Below, one piece after another: positions 18,559-27,379 of a stretch of 64,000 nucleotides of DNA. Position 1 is the first letter of the stretch. The number at the start of each line of letters is the position of its first letter. The notes beneath the pieces are model-generated. The model did no database searches, had not been told where the DNA came from, and was given only the letters and a program-made list of their open reading frames with translations. The position numbers and the translations under genes are program-made. Source of the DNA: Verrucomicrobiota bacterium (lineage in GTDB: Bacteria; Verrucomicrobiota; Verrucomicrobiia; Limisphaerales; UBA1319); NCBI GenBank assembly GCA_022709905.1, contig JAKLHY010000033.1, forward strand, positions 1-64,000, in the 5' to 3' direction.

Positions 18559-20538
18559 TCACGACGACTTCGACGCGGTGGCCAGGGCTGTCCGACCGGC
18601 TGCAATCACCTCCAGGATCGCATCCACATCAAAAACGCAGCCTCCCCACGGGCCTCCCCCGATTTGCTGAAGCGCCGCCCATAATCGCGTATCGTCCGGC
18701 AAATGGGATGAGGGCGATAGTTCGGGATGAGGCGACCGTTGTTGCAGCACCGAGGCGCCCTCCTCGGGACTGTAATCCCGGCCCGGCTCGCCCACCATAT
18801 CGATCCGACCCTCCAATTGGATCCGGTCGATCCGGATTCGAATCCGGTCCCCGTCTCGCAACTTGCCGATGGGGCCTCCCGCCAGGGCTTCCGGGCCTAC
18901 ATGTCCGATGCAGGCCCCGGTCGAGACCCCCGAAAACCTGGCATCAGTGATTAAAGCGACCTTTTTCCCCCAGGGAAGATGCTTCAAAGCCGCCGTTAGT
19001 TGATAGGTCTCTTCCATCCCGGAACCCAAGGGTCCGCAACCGATCAACACCATGATGTCGTCTTCCTGGATTTTTCCCTCCTTGATGGCCGCAATGGCCG
19101 CCGCCTCCCGGGTGAACACTTTCACCGGCCCTTCCCGGCGATAAATTCCATCCGCATCCAGGACCGATGGATCCATGGCGGTGCTTTTTACCAAGGAACC
19201 TTCCGGGGCGAGATTACCTTGCAGAAAGGTCACCGTGCTGGTCAGCCCCTTGACGCGCGCCTTTTCCGGACTGCTGATCACTTCATCAGCGGAAATATGG
19301 TCCAGGTCCTGTAGCAACTCCCGAAAGCGCCGCCGTCTCTCGGAGTATTCCCATTCCCGAAGGATTTCCTCCCAGGTCTGACCGGTGACCGTCAAGGCTG
19401 AGAGATCCAGGAGTCCAAGATTCCGCAAATGCAGCATCACCTCCGGAACTCCACCCGCCAGGTAGACTCGAACCGTCGGATGATGGGTTGGACCGTTGGG
19501 CAGGACATCCACCAAACGCGGAACGGAACGATTGATGGTTACCCAGTCTTCCACTGTCGGCCGAGGCAATCCCGCGGCATGCGCAATGGCCGGAATGTGG
19601 AGCACCAGGTTGGTCGAGCCTCCGAACGCCGCGTGCACCACCATGCTGTTCCGAATACTGGCCGATGTCACCAGATCGCGCGCCGTGATTCCCCTTTGTT
19701 CCAGCCCGATTAAAGCCCGGGCTGCGCGCTGGGCATTCTCGATCCATACCGCCTGTCCGGAGGGGGCAAGGGCCGAATGCACCGGGCTCAAACCCAGGGC
19801 TTCCGACACGACCTGCGACGTGGCGGCCGTCCCCAGAAACTGGCATCCGCCCCCGGGGCTGGCACAGGTTCTGCATCCCAATTCCGACGCTTCATCCAGG
19901 GTAATCCTGCCATGAGCAAACCGGGCGCCCAAGGATTGAATGGTTCCGGCGTCTTCGCCTTTTTCCGGCGGCAACATGACTCCGCCGGGCACGAGCGCCA
20001 CCGGCAGATCTCGCATGGATGCCAACGCCATCATCATGGCCGGGAGTCCTTTGTCGCAGGTGGCCACTCCCATGATGCCGCGCCGGATTGGCAGCGAACG
20101 CATTAAACGGCGCAAAACCTGGGCGGCATCATTGCGGTAGGCCAGACTATCCATCATGCCCGGAGTGCCCTGGGTGCGGCCATCGCATGGATCGGAACAA
20201 TAGACTGAGAATGGAATGGCGCCTTGCTCACGGATTGTCCGCGCAGCCGCCTCCACCAGCAGCCCGATTTCCCAGTGGCCCGTGTGGTAACCCAGGGCGA
20301 TCGGTTGTCCATCCGAGCCCCGCAATCCCCCCAACGTGCTCGCAATGAGAAAAACCTTGCGGCCGAGTTCCTCGGGGCGCCACCCCATGCCGGCGTCTTG
20401 GCTTAGTCCAAACAGATCGCCACTGGGTCGCTTCACCAACATCTCGGGCGTCAAAGGCAACCGCCCCGCAGGCCCACGGGCCTGGGTGCGGATTCGAAAT
20501 GTTTCGGCGGTCGATGCTGCGTCAATCGGTTGGGTCAT
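18559..20538 (-). CDS. yjhG: YjhG/YagF-type sugar-acid dehydratase (D-xylonate dehydratase-like)
   Basis: A 659-residue member of the IlvD/Edd superfamily. It matches my recollection of E. coli YjhG/YagF along its whole length, including MLVKRPSGDLFG, STLGGLRGSDGQP, TSTVTFLQGNLAPEGS, DARFSGVSTGACIGHVGPEA and a C-terminal LPDDTRLWA. Cysteines expected to hold the Fe-S cluster lie in VYCSDPCDGRTQGT, GVATCDKGLP and CRTCASPGGGCQFLGTA. The family converts D-xylonate (and related aldonates) to 2-keto-3-deoxy acids. The ATG at 20538 gives the usual family length and has AGG ten bases upstream. No sugar dehydrogenase, aldolase or transporter is adjacent. It is convergent with glnD (3 bp apart) and divergent from ispD. 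The substrate is inferred from the family. Confidence 0.88.
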   Translation of the reverse strand: MTQPIDAASTAETFRIRTQARGPAGRLPLTPEMLVKRPSGDLFGLSQDAGMGWRPEELGRKVFLIASTLGGLRGSDGQPIALGYHTGHWEIGLLVEAAARTIREQGAIPFSVYCSDPCDGRTQGTPGMMDSLAYRNDAAQVLRRLMRSLPIRRGIMGVATCDKGLPAMMMALASMRDLPVALVPGGVMLPPEKGEDAGTIQSLGARFAHGRITLDEASELGCRTCASPGGGCQFLGTAATSQVVSEALGLSPVHSALAPSGQAVWIENAQRAARALIGLEQRGITARDLVTSASIRNSMVVHAAFGGSTNLVLHIPAIAHAAGLPRPTVEDWVTINRSVPRLVDVLPNGPTHHPTVRVYLAGGVPEVMLHLRNLGLLDLSALTVTGQTWEEILREWEYSERRRRFRELLQDLDHISADEVISSPEKARVKGLTSTVTFLQGNLAPEGSLVKSTAMDPSVLDADGIYRREGPVKVFTREAAAIAAIKEGKIQEDDIMVLIGCGPLGSGMEETYQLTAALKHLPWGKKVALITDARFSGVSTGACIGHVGPEALAGGPIGKLRDGDRIRIRIDRIQLEGRIDMVGEPGRDYSPEEGASVLQQRSPHPELSPSSHLPDDTRLWAALQQIGGGPWGGCVFDVDAILEVIAAGRTALATASKSS

Positions 20539-20644
20539 AATTTCTGAACCTGACATTTTTGGCCGCCACTCACAATTGCAAACCACAGCTTGTGATAACG
20601 CTCGACGGGTGGCGGAGATTATCTCTACAATCCCGGCCCTGTTT

Positions 20645-21325
20645 ATGACGTCCGCGATCCTGGTTGCTGCCGGCCGTGGCACCCGCATGGGAGCCAACGT
20701 GGAAAAGGTCTTTCTTGAAGTCGCCGGCCAGCCCTTGATCGCTCACACCTGGAGACGGTTCGATCTTGCTGTCCGCATCGATGAAGTCATCCTGGTCGTG
20801 CGCCCGGCTGCCGAGGATCTATTCCGGCAACTGGCCAGCCGATTCGGTTTCCAAAAGCCTTATCGCTTCGCCCCCGGGGGAGATCAACGCCAGGAGTCGG
20901 TCTGGAACGGTCTCCAGGCCGTGTCTCCAGAGACCCGCCTCGTGGCCATTCATGATGGCGCGCGCCCTTGCGTCTCGGACGACCTCATCGCCGCCACCCT
21001 GGACGCGGCCGCCGAAATCGGCGCCGCCGTCGCCGCCCAGCGGATCTCCGACACCATCAAGGAGAGCGCCGATGGCCGCTTCATCACCCGGAATGTGGAC
21101 CGCTCGCGCTTGTGGAGTGTCCAAACCCCTCAGGCATTCCAGATCGCCATCATCCGTCGCGCCCTGGCCGAGGTGCGATCGCGCGGCCTCTCCGTGACCG
21201 ATGATACCGCCGCGTGCGAATTCATCGGCCAGCCGGTCAAACTGGTCGAATCACGACATCCAAATCCTAAAGCCACCACTCCGGCCGATCTCGATTATAT
21301 CAGCCTCTTGTTACAGAAATCATGA
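20645..21325 (+). CDS. ispD: 2-C-methyl-D-erythritol 4-phosphate cytidylyltransferase
   Basis: A 226-residue enzyme of the non-mevalonate (MEP) isoprenoid pathway, joining CTP and MEP to make CDP-methylerythritol. It shows the CTP-binding start ILVAAGRGTRMGANVEKVFLE, with the usual Pro-Lys-Gln replaced by Glu-Lys-Val. It also has GGDQRQESVWNGL, HDGARPCVSDDLI, RSRLWSVQTPQAF, SVTDDTAACEF and the C-terminal TTPADLDYI (family consensus TTPEDL). The ATG at 20645 places the nucleotide-binding strand at residues 3-8; the longer frame overlaps the divergent dehydratase gene. The prolyl oligopeptidase gene starts 10 bp downstream, so the two are likely cotranscribed although unrelated in pathway. Confidence 0.92.
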   Translation: MTSAILVAAGRGTRMGANVEKVFLEVAGQPLIAHTWRRFDLAVRIDEVILVVRPAAEDLFRQLASRFGFQKPYRFAPGGDQRQESVWNGLQAVSPETRLVAIHDGARPCVSDDLIAATLDAAAEIGAAVAAQRISDTIKESADGRFITRNVDRSRLWSVQTPQAFQIAIIRRALAEVRSRGLSVTDDTAACEFIGQPVKLVESRHPNPKATTPADLDYISLLLQKS

Positions 21326-21335
21326 AAGGACTCCC

Positions 21336-23522
21336 ATGCCGAATCCCATCCGCAAAATTGGATCGTTCTTCAGTCGTTCCCTCGGAACCTGGTGTTTCCT
21401 TGTCGTTTTGTTGTGTCTTGCCGGCTGTATGACCATGCGCTGGCAGTATCCCGCCACGTCCCAGGTCGAGCAGGTGGATGATTACCACGGTGTCAAAGTC
21501 CATGATCCTTACCGATGGCTCGAAGATGCCAACAGCCCCAAAACTCGCGAGTGGATCGAGGCCCAAAACCGGCTGACGTTTGATTACCTCGGCAAGATTC
21601 CCAGCCGCCAACCGATTCGAGACCGCCTGACAAAACTCTGGAACTACGAGCGTTTCAGCCCGCCTGTGCGCTATGGGGAACGCTATTTCTTCTCCAAAAA
21701 TGACGGCTTGCAGAACCAGAGCGTCCTTTACACGGTCCAATCCCTCGAGGACACGCCCGTCGTCCTGCTCGATCCAAACCAACTCTCCTCCGACGGCACC
21801 GTCGCCCTGTCCGGGACCGCGATCAGTGATGATGGCCGCCTGCTGGCCTACGGGCTGGCCAAATCCGGTTCCGACTGGCAGGAGTGGCACGTCAGGGATG
21901 TGGCCGCCGGCAAAGACCTGTCTGATCACCTGCGTTGGATCAAATTCTCCGGGGCCTCCTGGCGCCGGGATGGCCATGGTTTTTACTACAGTCGTTATGA
22001 TGAACCCTCTGAAACCAACAAATATCAGGCGGTGAACTATTTTCAAAAACTCTATTTCCATCGCCTCAACACTCCCCAATCCGAGGATCGGTTGGTGTAT
22101 CACCGCCCCGACCAGAAAACTTGGGGCTTCGGAGGTTATGTGACCGAAGACGACCATTATCTCATCATCACGGCGACCGATGGCACCGATACCCGGAACC
22201 GGGTTTTCTACTTGGACCTTCAGGATCCGCAGGGGCGTGTGGCCGAACTGTTGACCGATTTTGACGCCTCCTATGAGTTCATCGGGAACGACGGGACCCT
22301 CTTCTGGTTTCTGACCGACCTGAAGGCGCCTCGCGGACGCGTCATCGCGATCGATATTCGACAGCCTCAACGCGATCATTGGAAGGAACTCATCCCGGAA
22401 CACCGCGATGCCTTGAAGGGGGTCAATGTGATTCAAGACCAGTTTGTTGCCATCTACCTGAAAGACGCCTGCACCCAGGTTCGAATGTTCGATCTAGAGG
22501 GCCGTCCCCTGCAGGAATTGGCGCTGCCCGGCTTGGGATCGGCTGGCGGCTTCGGCGGGAAGCGTAAAGACACCGAAACCTTCTATTCCTACACCAGCTT
22601 TACTACTCCCGGATCGATTTATCATCACGACTTCAAGTCCAGCCGTTCCACCCTCTGGAAAGCACCGCGGGTCGATTTCCAAGGAACCAACTTCGACATC
22701 CGGCAGGTTTTCTATAAAAGCAAGGACGGCACCGAGGTGCCCATCTTCATTGTGCACCGCAAGGGTCATCAACTCGATGGATCCCATCCCACTTACCTTT
22801 ATGGATATGGAGGATTCAACATCAGCATGACACCCGGTTTTTCCGTCCCCATCGCCGTTTGGCTCGAAATGGGAGGGGTCTATGCCATGGCCAACCTGCG
22901 CGGGGGTGGTGAATACGGCGAGGAATGGCACCAGGCCGGCATGAAACTCAAGAAACAAAATGTCTTCGACGACTTCATCGCCGCGGCTGAGTTTTTGATT
23001 GCTCAAGGCTACACCCGATCTGAGAAACTGGCCATCGGCGGCGGCAGCAACGGGGGATTACTCGTCGGTGCGGCCATCACCCAGCGTCCGGACCTCTTTG
23101 GGGCCGCGCTGCCCGCGGTGGGTGTAATGGACATGTTGCGTTTCCATAAGTTTACCATCGGTTGGGCCTGGACTTCGGACTATGGTTCCGCCGATAATCC
23201 CGAGGAATTCAAGGCATTATACGCCTATTCGCCGCTGCATAACCTCCGCCCGGGAACCGGTTACCCCGCCACCCTGATCACAACGGCGGATCACGATGAC
23301 CGCGTGGTCCCCGCCCACAGCTTCAAGTTTGCCGCCGCAATCCAAGCCGCCCAGGCCGGCCCTAAACCCGTTCTCATCCGCATCGAAACCAAGGCCGGCC
23401 ACGGCGCCGGAAAACCGACCTCCAAACTGATCGAAGAAGCCGCCGACCGCTGGGCGTTCCTGGACAAAGAACTGGAAATGCGCGTCCCCAAAAACTTTGA
23501 AACGAAAAAGAACCGGCGATAA
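21336..23522 (+). CDS. Prolyl oligopeptidase (S9A), predicted lipoprotein
   Basis: A 728-residue serine peptidase cleaving after proline in short peptides. The N-terminus has a signal with lipobox (LVVLLCLAGC), so the enzyme is probably anchored in the periplasm or outer membrane. The first part is the seven-bladed propeller (opening DDYHGVKVHDPYRWLED, typical of S9A). The alpha/beta-hydrolase part carries the nucleophile in GGGSNGGLLVG (Ser571), the acid in ADHDDRVVP and the histidine in KAGHGAGKPTSK (His689). LRGGGEYGEEWH, also conserved, is present. AAAGGA six bases before the ATG at 21336 is a good ribosome-binding site, and the start lies 10 bp after ispD. Confidence 0.92.
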   Translation: MPNPIRKIGSFFSRSLGTWCFLVVLLCLAGCMTMRWQYPATSQVEQVDDYHGVKVHDPYRWLEDANSPKTREWIEAQNRLTFDYLGKIPSRQPIRDRLTKLWNYERFSPPVRYGERYFFSKNDGLQNQSVLYTVQSLEDTPVVLLDPNQLSSDGTVALSGTAISDDGRLLAYGLAKSGSDWQEWHVRDVAAGKDLSDHLRWIKFSGASWRRDGHGFYYSRYDEPSETNKYQAVNYFQKLYFHRLNTPQSEDRLVYHRPDQKTWGFGGYVTEDDHYLIITATDGTDTRNRVFYLDLQDPQGRVAELLTDFDASYEFIGNDGTLFWFLTDLKAPRGRVIAIDIRQPQRDHWKELIPEHRDALKGVNVIQDQFVAIYLKDACTQVRMFDLEGRPLQELALPGLGSAGGFGGKRKDTETFYSYTSFTTPGSIYHHDFKSSRSTLWKAPRVDFQGTNFDIRQVFYKSKDGTEVPIFIVHRKGHQLDGSHPTYLYGYGGFNISMTPGFSVPIAVWLEMGGVYAMANLRGGGEYGEEWHQAGMKLKKQNVFDDFIAAAEFLIAQGYTRSEKLAIGGGSNGGLLVGAAITQRPDLFGAALPAVGVMDMLRFHKFTIGWAWTSDYGSADNPEEFKALYAYSPLHNLRPGTGYPATLITTADHDDRVVPAHSFKFAAAIQAAQAGPKPVLIRIETKAGHGAGKPTSKLIEEAADRWAFLDKELEMRVPKNFETKKNRR

Positions 23523-23579
23523 AGGGCCAGCCTAAAACCGCGAATAAGACACTCCGAAAAATCGAACCGCGCAGTTCCG

Positions 23580-24713
23580 TTAGAAACGTTCCACCAGTTT
23601 GTTGATTAAAAAGGTGCTTTCCCTCATTGCCTGACCGCAAAAAGGACCGAACCAGGCCGCAATCTCGCGAAATTCACGGCAGAACTCCGTGGTTTCCTCC
23701 TGTTCCAACAATCCGCAGGCCTCGCTCACGGCCGCCGCAAACTCGCCAAGCAACGCCCGGCGCTCTGGCGATGCGGTAATAATGTCCCCATAAAGCGCGG
23801 GATCCTGGGCGAACAAACGACCGACCATCGCCAACTCCAGCCGATAAATCGGGCTTGAAAACTCGAGGGTCCTCCCCAGGTTCACCTTTCGCTGCGCCAG
23901 AAAACGGCCAAACGCAAATGTCGCGAAATGCCGCAATCCTTGCATCAGATCCATCAGCTCATCATGTTCGGACGCGTCCAAACGCGCCACAATGCCACCC
24001 CAGGCCGATAACTGGTCCACCAACCACTGCGACGCCTCGGAATCGCGGCCGGGCGTGGCCACAACAATCTGCTTGTCCATGCTTGAGGTCGATGGGCCGA
24101 ACAAAGGGTGAAGCCCAACGACCGGTCCGGGATGGGCTTCGAGCATGGCCCGAAGCGGGGCCCCCTTGACGCTCGTAATGTCCGCCAACACACAGGAGTC
24201 AGGCAGATGACGCGCAAGATCCTGAATGACTCCCACCGTCAAGTGGATCGGCACGCAGACCAGGGCCAGATCGATTTCCTCGCAAAGCCCCTCCGCACGC
24301 GGCCAATCCTCGACGTCCAGAATCCGCACCTCGTAACCTGATTCCCTAAATTTCCCCCCAAAATACCGGCCCATCTGGCCCCGTCCTCCCACAATCAGCA
24401 CCTTGGACCCCGGGCGCACGCCACTCTGAGCGACATGCACCGTTTGCCGCATCCGCGATTGGCGCACAATGCAGCGATACAGCTCCTCGATGTGATCGGG
24501 TTCGATCCCGGCCTGCTGCGCTTGCTCCCGGCGGCGCGAGATCAGATCCTCCTCGCGTGATGGATGGTAAACCGGCATGCCGGCCGCTTTTTTCAGAGAG
24601 ACCACATTCTGCACCTTCCCCTGCCGCTGGGCCAGAAGATCCACAATTTGTTCGTCGATCCGATCGATCTCCTCGCGAAGATCCTCCAATTTCCCCAAGG
24701 GGTCAGTTCTCAT
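23580..24713 (-). CDS. tyrA: Bifunctional chorismate mutase / prephenate dehydrogenase
   Basis: A 377-residue fusion for tyrosine synthesis: chorismate to prephenate, then NAD-dependent oxidation to 4-hydroxyphenylpyruvate. The AroQ-type mutase domain is at about residues 7-85 (LREEIDRIDEQIVDLLAQR, VYHPSREEDLISRRR). The dehydrogenase starts at the nucleotide-binding VLIVGGRGQMGRYFGGKF, continues with VGLHPLFGPSTSSMDKQIVV (catalytic His) and ends with LRHFATFAFGRFLAQ and SSPIYRLELAMVGRLFAQDP. The last motifs match the E. coli T-protein closely as I recall it. The ATG at 24713 is preferred to a TTG 9 bp upstream. It stands alone between a convergent peptidase gene and a divergent exporter operon. 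Confidence 0.92.
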   Translation of the reverse strand: MRTDPLGKLEDLREEIDRIDEQIVDLLAQRQGKVQNVVSLKKAAGMPVYHPSREEDLISRRREQAQQAGIEPDHIEELYRCIVRQSRMRQTVHVAQSGVRPGSKVLIVGGRGQMGRYFGGKFRESGYEVRILDVEDWPRAEGLCEEIDLALVCVPIHLTVGVIQDLARHLPDSCVLADITSVKGAPLRAMLEAHPGPVVGLHPLFGPSTSSMDKQIVVATPGRDSEASQWLVDQLSAWGGIVARLDASEHDELMDLMQGLRHFATFAFGRFLAQRKVNLGRTLEFSSPIYRLELAMVGRLFAQDPALYGDIITASPERRALLGEFAAAVSEACGLLEQEETTEFCREFREIAAWFGPFCGQAMRESTFLINKLVERF

Positions 24714-25073
24714 GATCGTCAAATCTCAACATTCCCGGATTTCGTCTCTTTTCAACAAGGCGAAACTGAGTGGTCATCAGACCGAATGGATCCATTGGCC
24801 GCAAATCCATCAGTGACAAGACTCTAGAATCGGCCTCCCGTGGAGTCAATGATAACGACCGAATCGTCCGGCGGTCTTGCCTTCGAGGGGCTCGTTTGGT
24901 AGCATCAGGTCGCAATCAGAAGTGGCATGGAAGCAGTGGCTTCTGCCATTCCCCTGACATCATGATCCCGGATCCGCAGCTGACGTCATCAAGCCGACGC
25001 TGAATGTAACCAGCTTGTGGCGGGGAGTGTCATCAGGGTGTGTAACCGGCATGGTGAAGCACATAAATACTAT
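24714..25073. other. Divergent intergenic region between tyrA and the macA-like gene
   Basis: About 360 bp with no convincing gene, tRNA or repeat family. A hairpin-forming stretch, tggcatggaagcagtggcttctgcca, lies at about 24923-24950. The promoters of both flanking genes should lie here, but no strong -35/-10 pair could be placed with confidence. Confidence 0.4.
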
Positions 25074-26600
25074 ATGATGGCAAGCGAACGCGGCGGTGGA
25101 ATGATCAAGTGGCTCGTGATCCTGGCCCTGCTGGGCGGGGCAGCTTGGGCGGGGGTCAGCTATTGGCAGCGGCCCAAGGAAACTCCCGTGGACTTCAAGA
25201 CCAACCTGGTGGCACGGACGAACATTATCCAATCCGTGACCGCCAACGGATCATTGACGCCGGTGCGCATGGTCGAAGTCGGCAGTCAAATTTCCGGGGT
25301 GATCACCAAGATCATGGTCGATTTCAACTCGGTGGTGAAATCGAACGATGTCGTGGCGCAGATTGATCCTGCCACTTACGAACGAAGCCTTGGACAGGCC
25401 GAGGCGGAGCTGTCCAATGCCGACGCCGCCCTGGAATTGGCCCAGTTGAACTACGATCGGGCCATGGGATTGATGGCGGACAACTTGATCTCAAAATCCG
25501 AGTTCGACCAGCAGCGAGTTAATCTGAGCCAGGCCAAGGCTGTGCTGAAGACCCGCCAGGCCAACGTCGATCGCGCGAAGGTCGACCTGAGCCGCACCAC
25601 GATTTACGCGCCCATGGACGGGATCGTGATCACACGGAAAGTCGAGGCCGGCCAGACGGTGGCCGCGACCATGAATGCCCCGACGCTTTTCATTATCGCC
25701 AATGACCTCACGAAAATGCAGATCGAAGCGGCGGTGTCCGAGGCGGATGTCGGCGGACTGGAGGAAGGTCAGACGGTGCAATTTATTGTGGATGCCTTTC
25801 CGGGGCGTTCGTTTGAAGGCAAGGTTCAACAGGTGCGTTACGCTCCGACGACCAACCAAAACGTGATCACCTACACAACCGTGGTGGCGGTGGAGAACAA
25901 GGACATGAAGCTGCGGCCGGGCATGACCGCCAACGCGAAGTTCATCACGGCGGAAAGAAAGAACGTCCTCACGATTCCCACCGCTGCGGCACGCTTTCGT
26001 CCTCCGACGGGCGTTACCGTCAAAGGCGACACCAACGCGCCGGCATCCGGCGGGGCGGCTAAGGTTGCATTGATTGAAAGCGGGCCTTTTGCGGGACTTC
26101 CCGTCATGCCTTGGCAAACCGGTGGCGAGCGTCGTCGGCCAACCGAAGACGAGCGAGCCGCCTACATGGCCTCGCTAACTCCCGATCAGAAGCAAAAATA
26201 TGAGAAAGCCATGGCCGAGATGCGCGCGCGATTTGCGCAGGGCGGGGGACCTGGCGGGGGAGGATTCGGCGGGGGACCAGGCGGTGCGGGGGGAGGCGGA
26301 TTTGGTGGTGGACCTGGCGGGAGCGGGGGTGGGGGTGAAAGACGAAGCGCCGAACCCGAAGGCCCCAAGTCAGGTACGGTTTATGTCCTTGAGAAAGAGA
26401 CTACGCCCACGGGCGCTCAGCGGAACGTGCTGAAGGCGGTGCCCGTCAAGATGGGGATTGGCGATGGGACCAACATCGAGGTGTTGGAAGGCCTCAAGGA
26501 AGGCGATGTTGTGGTGAGCGGCACGATTCAGAGTACGGCCGCTGCGTCCACAGGATTCCGTAATCCACTGGGTGGCTTTGGCGGTCCGCCACGGCGATAA
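25074..26600 (+). CDS. MacA-like periplasmic adaptor (membrane fusion protein)
   Basis: About 508 residues. It has an N-terminal membrane anchor (MIKWLVILALLGGAAWAGVSYW), then the barrel-sandwich/lipoyl half (SVTANGSLTPVRMVEVGSQISGVI). A long alpha-hairpin follows (SLGQAEAELSNADAALELAQ through RAKVDLSRTTIYAPMDGIVITRK), then the beta-barrel (LRPGMTANAKFITAERKNVL). Such proteins link an inner-membrane ABC transporter to an outer-membrane TolC-type channel. A Gly-rich insert of about 35 residues (nt 26240-26340) splits the C-terminal membrane-proximal part. The start is uncertain: ATG at 25074 or 25101, or GTG at 25017, none with a strong ribosome-binding site. The ATPase and permease genes follow within 17 and 3 bp. 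Confidence 0.87.
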   Translation: MMASERGGGMIKWLVILALLGGAAWAGVSYWQRPKETPVDFKTNLVARTNIIQSVTANGSLTPVRMVEVGSQISGVITKIMVDFNSVVKSNDVVAQIDPATYERSLGQAEAELSNADAALELAQLNYDRAMGLMADNLISKSEFDQQRVNLSQAKAVLKTRQANVDRAKVDLSRTTIYAPMDGIVITRKVEAGQTVAATMNAPTLFIIANDLTKMQIEAAVSEADVGGLEEGQTVQFIVDAFPGRSFEGKVQQVRYAPTTNQNVITYTTVVAVENKDMKLRPGMTANAKFITAERKNVLTIPTAAARFRPPTGVTVKGDTNAPASGGAAKVALIESGPFAGLPVMPWQTGGERRRPTEDERAAYMASLTPDQKQKYEKAMAEMRARFAQGGGPGGGGFGGGPGGAGGGGFGGGPGGSGGGGERRSAEPEGPKSGTVYVLEKETTPTGAQRNVLKAVPVKMGIGDGTNIEVLEGLKEGDVVVSGTIQSTAAASTGFRNPLGGFGGPPRR

Positions 26601-26617
26601 GTTGTCCCGCCGCGATT

Positions 26618-27376
26618 ATGGAACCGATCATCAAACTCGAAGATTTCCGGAGAACCTACCGAAACGGTTCATTGGAGGTGCAGGCGGTTCGAGGGGTGTC
26701 GCTCGAAATTCAAGTGGGAGAGTTTGTTGCCATTATGGGGGCCAGCGGTTCGGGCAAGTCGACCATGATGAACACCATAGGCTGTCTGGATCGTCCCACC
26801 AGCGGACGATATCTCCTCGACGGCGTGGATATCGGACGACTTAACCGCGACCAACTGGCCGACCTGCGGAATCGCAAGTTGGGCTTCGTGTTTCAGGGAT
26901 TCAACCTGCTGTCGCGCACCTCGGCGATCGAGAATGTCGAGCTTCCCATCCTCTATTGCCGCCCCTCGGTTCCGGCGCGAGAACAGTATCGCCGGGCAAT
27001 GAAGGCCCTGGAGATGGTCGGATTGGCCGATCGCGCCGATCATTATCCAAACCAGCTTTCCGGGGGGCAACAACAACGGGTGGCCATCGCGCGCGCTCTC
27101 GTCAATCAACCCCGTGTGCTTCTGGCGGACGAACCGACCGGCAATCTCGATACGCGAACCAGCATCGAAGTGATGGGGGTGTTTCAAGCGCTCAACGATC
27201 AAGGCATCACCATTGTCATGGTCACTCACGAGTTGGACATCGCCAGTTTTGCCAAGCGGAAGGTGGTCATGCGCGATGGCGTGATCCGGACCGACGAGTT
27301 GGTGACGTCTCGCTTGCATGCCGCCGAAGCCCTGGCGAAGGTTGATGCCGAACAGAAGGCGGTTCATCTAGCTTGA
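26618..27376 (+). CDS. ABC transporter ATP-binding protein (MacB/LolD type)
   Basis: A 252-residue nucleotide-binding subunit. Walker A is MGASGSGKSTMMN (about residues 40-52), the Q-loop is VFQGFNLLSR, the signature is NQLSGGQQQRVAIARAL, Walker B is VLLADEPTGNLD and the switch histidine is in MVTHELDIA. It belongs to the MacB/LolD/FtsE branch that drives mechanotransmission through FtsX-like permeases rather than substrate import. The permease gene begins 3 bp after its stop. In E. coli MacB the ATPase and permease are fused; here they are separate, as in YknYZ-type systems. Confidence 0.93.
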   Translation: MEPIIKLEDFRRTYRNGSLEVQAVRGVSLEIQVGEFVAIMGASGSGKSTMMNTIGCLDRPTSGRYLLDGVDIGRLNRDQLADLRNRKLGFVFQGFNLLSRTSAIENVELPILYCRPSVPAREQYRRAMKALEMVGLADRADHYPNQLSGGQQQRVAIARALVNQPRVLLADEPTGNLDTRTSIEVMGVFQALNDQGITIVMVTHELDIASFAKRKVVMRDGVIRTDELVTSRLHAAEALAKVDAEQKAVHLA

Positions 27377-27379
27377 ATT

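Noticed and set aside
24923..24950. Hairpin in the tyrA/macA intergenic region as a riboswitch or tRNA
   Set aside because: It is a short, simple hairpin with no cloverleaf, conserved riboswitch core or T-run.
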